Assembly: GCA_937898885.1 (NCBI GenBank)
Contig: CALDKD010000008.1
Coordinates: forward strand, 1 to 16,880
Length of the DNA: 16,880 nt
Source of the DNA: an uncultured Bacteroidales bacterium
Lineage (GTDB): Bacteria > Bacteroidota > Bacteroidia > Bacteroidales > Bacteroidaceae
Reading direction: 5' to 3'
The notes under the pieces are model-generated. The model did no database searches. It had not been told where the DNA came from and saw nothing but the letters and a program-made list of their open reading frames with translations. Positions 13,663 to 16,880 of this stretch are shown here, in pieces. Positions within the stretch are counted from its first letter, which is position 1; each line of letters opens with the position of its first letter. Position numbers and translations under genes: made by a program.

Positions 13663-14724
13663 ATGGCAAAAAAAGAGACAGAGGGGGATGTCTCCCCAAA
13701 GCAGGCTGCCCTGAGTGAGAAACTCAAGGCTCTACAGGCTGCCACAGACAAGATTGAGAAGAGCTTTGGAAAAGGCTCTATTATGAAATTAGGAGATGAC
13801 AACATTGAGGCAGTTGATGTAATCTCAACCGGATCAATCGGTCTGAACGCAGCTCTCGGTGTAGGCGGATATCCACGCGGAAGGATAATTGAGATTTATG
13901 GTCCGGAATCATCAGGCAAGACCACATTAGCCATTCACGCCATTGCAGAGGCTCAGAAGAATGGCGGAATAGCCGCATTCATTGACGCGGAGCACGCGTT
14001 TGACCGTTTCTATGCCGCCAAGCTTGGTGTCGATATTGACAACCTGTGGATATCGCAGCCGGATAACGGTGAGCAGGCTCTTGAGATTGCAGAGCAGCTT
14101 ATCCGCTCCTCCGCAATTGACATAATAGTGATTGACTCCGTAGCCGCTCTTACACCTAAGGCTGAGATAGAGGGCGATATGGGTGACAACAAGGTGGGTC
14201 TTCAGGCGCGCCTTATGTCACAGGCTCTACGCAAACTCACATCAACCATTAATAAGACCAACACAACCTGTATATTCATTAACCAGTTGCGCGAGAAGAT
14301 TGGAGTGATGTTTGGCAATCCTGAGACAACAACCGGTGGCAATGCGCTCAAGTTCTATGCATCTGTCCGTCTGGACATACGCAGGGTGACACAGTTGAAG
14401 GATGGTGACAGTACCATTGGTAATCAGGTGCGCGTGAAGGTTGTAAAGAATAAGGTGGCGCCTCCATTCCGCAAGGCTGAGTTTGACATTATGTTCGGAA
14501 CTGGAATATCCAAGAGTGGAGAGATTGTTGACCTTGGCGTTGAGTACGGTATTATCAAGAAGAGCGGCTCCTGGTTCAGCTATGGCGATACAAGGCTTGC
14601 GCAGGGCCGCGATGCCACAAAGCAGTTGATTGACGACAATCCTGAGCTTGCAGAGGAGCTGGAGGAGAAGATAATGAAGGCTATTACCGGAACTCCGGCA
14701 CCTGAGGGCGAGATGGAGGATTGA
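13663..14724 (+). CDS. recA: Recombinase RecA
   Basis: RecA polymerises on single-stranded DNA, drives homologous pairing and strand exchange, and in many bacteria triggers LexA-type self-cleavage. The protein has 353 residues, full length. Visible motifs are Walker A GPESSGKT (80-87), the catalytic Glu110 in IDAEHAFD, Walker B IIVIDSVAAL (154-163, Asp158), loop L1 around EIEGDMGD and loop L2 FINQLREKIGVMFGNPETT. The N-terminal polymerisation helix carries KIEKSFGKGSIMKLG (30-44). The short C-terminal tail is acidic, as usual. The gene is monocistronic, between its own promoter and a terminator. There is no intein or truncation. Confidence 0.98.
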   Translation: MAKKETEGDVSPKQAALSEKLKALQAATDKIEKSFGKGSIMKLGDDNIEAVDVISTGSIGLNAALGVGGYPRGRIIEIYGPESSGKTTLAIHAIAEAQKNGGIAAFIDAEHAFDRFYAAKLGVDIDNLWISQPDNGEQALEIAEQLIRSSAIDIIVIDSVAALTPKAEIEGDMGDNKVGLQARLMSQALRKLTSTINKTNTTCIFINQLREKIGVMFGNPETTTGGNALKFYASVRLDIRRVTQLKDGDSTIGNQVRVKVVKNKVAPPFRKAEFDIMFGTGISKSGEIVDLGVEYGIIKKSGSWFSYGDTRLAQGRDATKQLIDDNPELAEELEEKIMKAITGTPAPEGEMED

Positions 14725-14760
14725 TTGTTCGTGTGTAGTTGAAAGACAATATAAACATAA

Positions 14761-14800
14761 CTGCCTGGTATGGGTGATAACCTATATCAGGCGGTTTTTT
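14761..14800 (+). terminator. Intrinsic terminator of recA
   Basis: The 11-base arms CTGCCTGGTAT (14761-14771) and ATATCAGGCGG (14784-14794) pair with two G-T wobbles, and an inner GGT/ACC pairing is possible. Six T follow (14795-14800). It lies 37 bases after the recA stop. Confidence 0.88.
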
Positions 14801-14819
14801 CTGCCAAAAAGTCATAACG

Positions 14820-14840
14820 TGTCATATAGTGACATTTTTT
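14820..14840 (+). promoter_or_regulatory. Small inverted repeat plus T-run upstream of dnaK
   Basis: TGTCA (14820-14824) and TGACA (14830-14834) are complementary around TATAG and are followed by six T. GTCATA is also repeated at 14811-14816 and 14821-14826. It can be read as a weak second terminator behind recA, or as an operator for dnaK. It is not a CIRCE element (TTAGCACTC-N9-GAGTGCTAA). Confidence 0.35.
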
Positions 14841-14940
14841 ACTCCTGCCTTATTCTGTGGCACGGGGTTTGTCATTAATCTGGTGCACATCGATGTAATG
14901 ATGTGATGAAAAATGAGTATAAACTAAAAAAGATATAATT

Positions 14941-16880
14941 ATGGGAAAAATCATTGGAATCGATCTTGGTACAACCAATTCGTGTGTAGCAGTTTATGAG
15001 GGTAACGAACCAACCGTAATCGCCAATTCAGAGGGAAAGCGTACAACTCCGTCTGTTGTGGCATTTGTTGACGGTGGCGAGCGTAAGGTGGGTGATCCTG
15101 CCAAGCGTCAGGCCATTACCAACCCACAGCGCACTATTTTCTCTATCAAGAGATTTATGGGTGAGAACTGGGACCAGGTTCAGAAAGAAGTGTCGCGCGT
15201 TCCTTATAAGGTAGTGAAGGGCGACAACAATATGCCACGCGTTGACATCGACGGCCGTCTCTATACCGCTCAGGAGATATCTGCAATGGTGCTTCAGAAG
15301 ATGAAGAAGACTGCCGAGGATTATCTTGGCCAGGAGGTTACCGAGGCTGTCATCACAGTTCCGGCATACTTCAGCGACTCTCAGCGTCAGGCCACCAAGG
15401 AGGCTGGTCAGATTGCAGGTCTCGATGTCAAGCGTATCGTGAACGAGCCTACTGCAGCTGCTCTGGCATATGGTGTTGACAAGGCTAACAAAGATATGAA
15501 GATTGCAGTCTTCGACCTTGGTGGCGGTACATTCGATATCTCAATCCTTGAGTTCGGTGGTGGTGTATTTGAGGTTCTTGCCACAAATGGTGATACCCAC
15601 CTTGGCGGTGATGACTTTGATCAGGTAATCATCAACTGGCTGGTTGAGGAGTTCAGAAAGGATGAGGGTGCTGACCTTACTGCCGATCCAATGGCACTTC
15701 AGCGTTTGAAAGAGGCTGCTGAGAAGGCAAAGATTGAGCTCTCATCATCAACCTCAACAGAGATTAACCTGCCGTACATTATGCCGGTAGCCGGTGTTCC
15801 ACGTCATCTTGTAAAGACTCTGACACGCGCTAAGTTTGAGTCTCTGGCACACGGTCTCATCCAGGCTTGTCTTGAGCCGTGCCGCAAGGCTATGAGCGAT
15901 GCCGGTCTGAGCAACTCAGATATCGACGAGGTTATCCTGGTTGGTGGCTCAAGCCGTATCCCTGCCGTTCAGAAACTTGTTGAGGACTTCTTCGGCAAGG
16001 TTCCGTCAAAGGGCGTAAACCCAGATGAGGTTGTAGCTGTCGGCGCTTGCATTCAGGGTGCCATCCTGAACAAGGAGGGTGGAGTAGGCGATATCGTCCT
16101 ACTTGATGTAACACCTCTTACAATGGGTATCGAGACCCTTGGCGGTGTGATGACAAAGCTCATTGATGCCAATACCACAATCCCTTGCAAGAAGAGCGAG
16201 ACATTCTCTACCGCAGCCGATAACCAGACTGCAGTAACCATCCACGTTCTTCAGGGCGAGCGTCCTATGGCTGCCCAGAACAAGTCCATCGGTCAGTTCA
16301 ACCTTGAGGGTATCGCACCTGCCCGCCGTGGCATTCCACAGATTGAGGTGACATTCGATATCGATGCCAACGGTATTCTTAAGGTTAGTGCCAAGGATAA
16401 GGCTACGGGTAAGGAGCAGGCCATCCGTATTGAGGCATCATCTGGTCTCAGCAAGGAGGAGATTGACCGTATGAAGGCAGAGGCAGAGGCAAACGCCGAG
16501 GCCGATAAGAAAGAGCGTGAGCGCATTGACAAGCTCAATCAGGCCGACTCTCTCATCTTCACTACCGAGCAGCAGCTCTCAGAGCTTGGCGATAAGATTC
16601 CGGCAGACAAGAAGGCTCCGATAGAAGAGGCTCTGAACAAGCTGAAGGATGCTCACAAGAATCAGGATATCGATGCCATTGACAAGGCAATGGCTGAGCT
16701 TCAGACCGCATTCCAGACTGCCAGCGCAGAGATGTACGCTCAGAGTGGCGCACAGGGCCAGCCAGGTGCAGGCGCCGGTTTCAATGGCGGCTTCAACGGT
16801 GGTGCCGGCCAGCAGGGTCCTCAGGACAACGGCGGTAACCAGTCATCCGATAATGTTCAGGATGCCGATTACGAGGAGGT
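14941..16880 (+). CDS. dnaK: Chaperone DnaK (Hsp70), truncated only by the window edge
   Basis: DnaK is the cytosolic ATP-dependent Hsp70 chaperone, working with DnaJ and GrpE. The window holds 646 complete codons plus GT, which must encode Val. The readable end is DADYEE, so the usual EEVK-type terminus is probably one or two codons beyond the edge. The nucleotide-binding domain shows GIDLGTTNS (6-14), Lys70 (SIKRF), VNEPTAAALAYG (167-178) and DLGGGTFD (192-199). The interdomain linker VLLDV is at about 386-390. The substrate-binding domain and helical lid follow, with a Gly/Gln-rich disordered tail. The ATG at 14941 follows AGATATAATT, with no clear ribosome-binding site. No consensus primary-sigma promoter is seen just upstream, which would fit stress control. 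dnaJ/grpE are not in the window. Confidence 0.97.
   Translation, partial: MGKIIGIDLGTTNSCVAVYEGNEPTVIANSEGKRTTPSVVAFVDGGERKVGDPAKRQAITNPQRTIFSIKRFMGENWDQVQKEVSRVPYKVVKGDNNMPRVDIDGRLYTAQEISAMVLQKMKKTAEDYLGQEVTEAVITVPAYFSDSQRQATKEAGQIAGLDVKRIVNEPTAAALAYGVDKANKDMKIAVFDLGGGTFDISILEFGGGVFEVLATNGDTHLGGDDFDQVIINWLVEEFRKDEGADLTADPMALQRLKEAAEKAKIELSSSTSTEINLPYIMPVAGVPRHLVKTLTRAKFESLAHGLIQACLEPCRKAMSDAGLSNSDIDEVILVGGSSRIPAVQKLVEDFFGKVPSKGVNPDEVVAVGACIQGAILNKEGGVGDIVLLDVTPLTMGIETLGGVMTKLIDANTTIPCKKSETFSTAADNQTAVTIHVLQGERPMAAQNKSIGQFNLEGIAPARRGIPQIEVTFDIDANGILKVSAKDKATGKEQAIRIEASSGLSKEEIDRMKAEAEANAEADKKERERIDKLNQADSLIFTTEQQLSELGDKIPADKKAPIEEALNKLKDAHKNQDIDAIDKAMAELQTAFQTASAEMYAQSGAQGQPGAGAGFNGGFNGGAGQQGPQDNGGNQSSDNVQDADYEE

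Noticed and set aside
14801..14940. CIRCE/HrcA operator or sigma-32 promoter before dnaK
   Set aside because: Neither the TTAGCACTC inverted repeat nor sigma-32-like boxes are present.
1..16880. CRISPR array, tRNA/rRNA genes, insertion sequences, phage or defence genes
   Set aside because: I found no regular spacer-repeat array, no transposase or integrase motif and no structural RNA signature. Nearly all of the window is accounted for by intact core genes.

Overview
The window looks like a core-chromosome segment of a Bacteroidota genome, most probably order Bacteroidales (Bacteroides/Prevotella-like; I cannot fix the genus). Three things point there. Several families are typical of that phylum: DUF3276/PUR, DUF4954, DUF5606, the long NusB and the CTC-type L25. 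Several promoters match the Bacteroidetes primary-sigma pattern TTTG-N20-TAnnTTTG rather than the -35/-10 of other bacteria. Shine-Dalgarno sequences are weak or absent before most genes. There is no insertion sequence, prophage, CRISPR array, tRNA or rRNA. Base composition looks even throughout.

Layout: (1) 1-2617, + strand: a cytosolic M48-type metallopeptidase fused to a TerB-like domain, then peptidase T (pepT), ending in a bidirectional terminator. (2) 2670-4809, - strand: a PUR-domain protein (DUF3276) with its own promoter, then the translation cluster rplY (L25), pth (peptidyl-tRNA hydrolase) and an Hsp15-like S4 protein. (3) 4959-8461, + strand: a tight five-gene run nusB-yajC-ybbR-like-coaE-DUF5606, closed by a strong terminator. 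(4) 8619-11877, + strand: a two-gene unit with its own promoter, encoding a left-handed beta-helix protein of unknown function (DUF4954) and a GlmS-isomerase-like SIS protein. It converges on a DUF1846 protein (11934-13400, - strand). (5) 13663-16880, + strand: recA, a terminator, and dnaK, which runs off the right edge lacking only its last codon or two.

Most of the window is housekeeping: protein turnover, ribosome function and peptidyl-tRNA recycling, transcription antitermination, secretion and coenzyme A synthesis, then recombination and chaperone functions. The least understood part is region 4. Just upstream of the DUF4954 promoter is a perfect 25-bp AT-rich palindrome. The operon pairs a protein of acyltransferase-like fold with a SIS protein that keeps the GlmS isomerase catalytic residues at the right spacing but has no glutaminase domain. 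That pairing is the best candidate for an undescribed system here. Its function is inference only.
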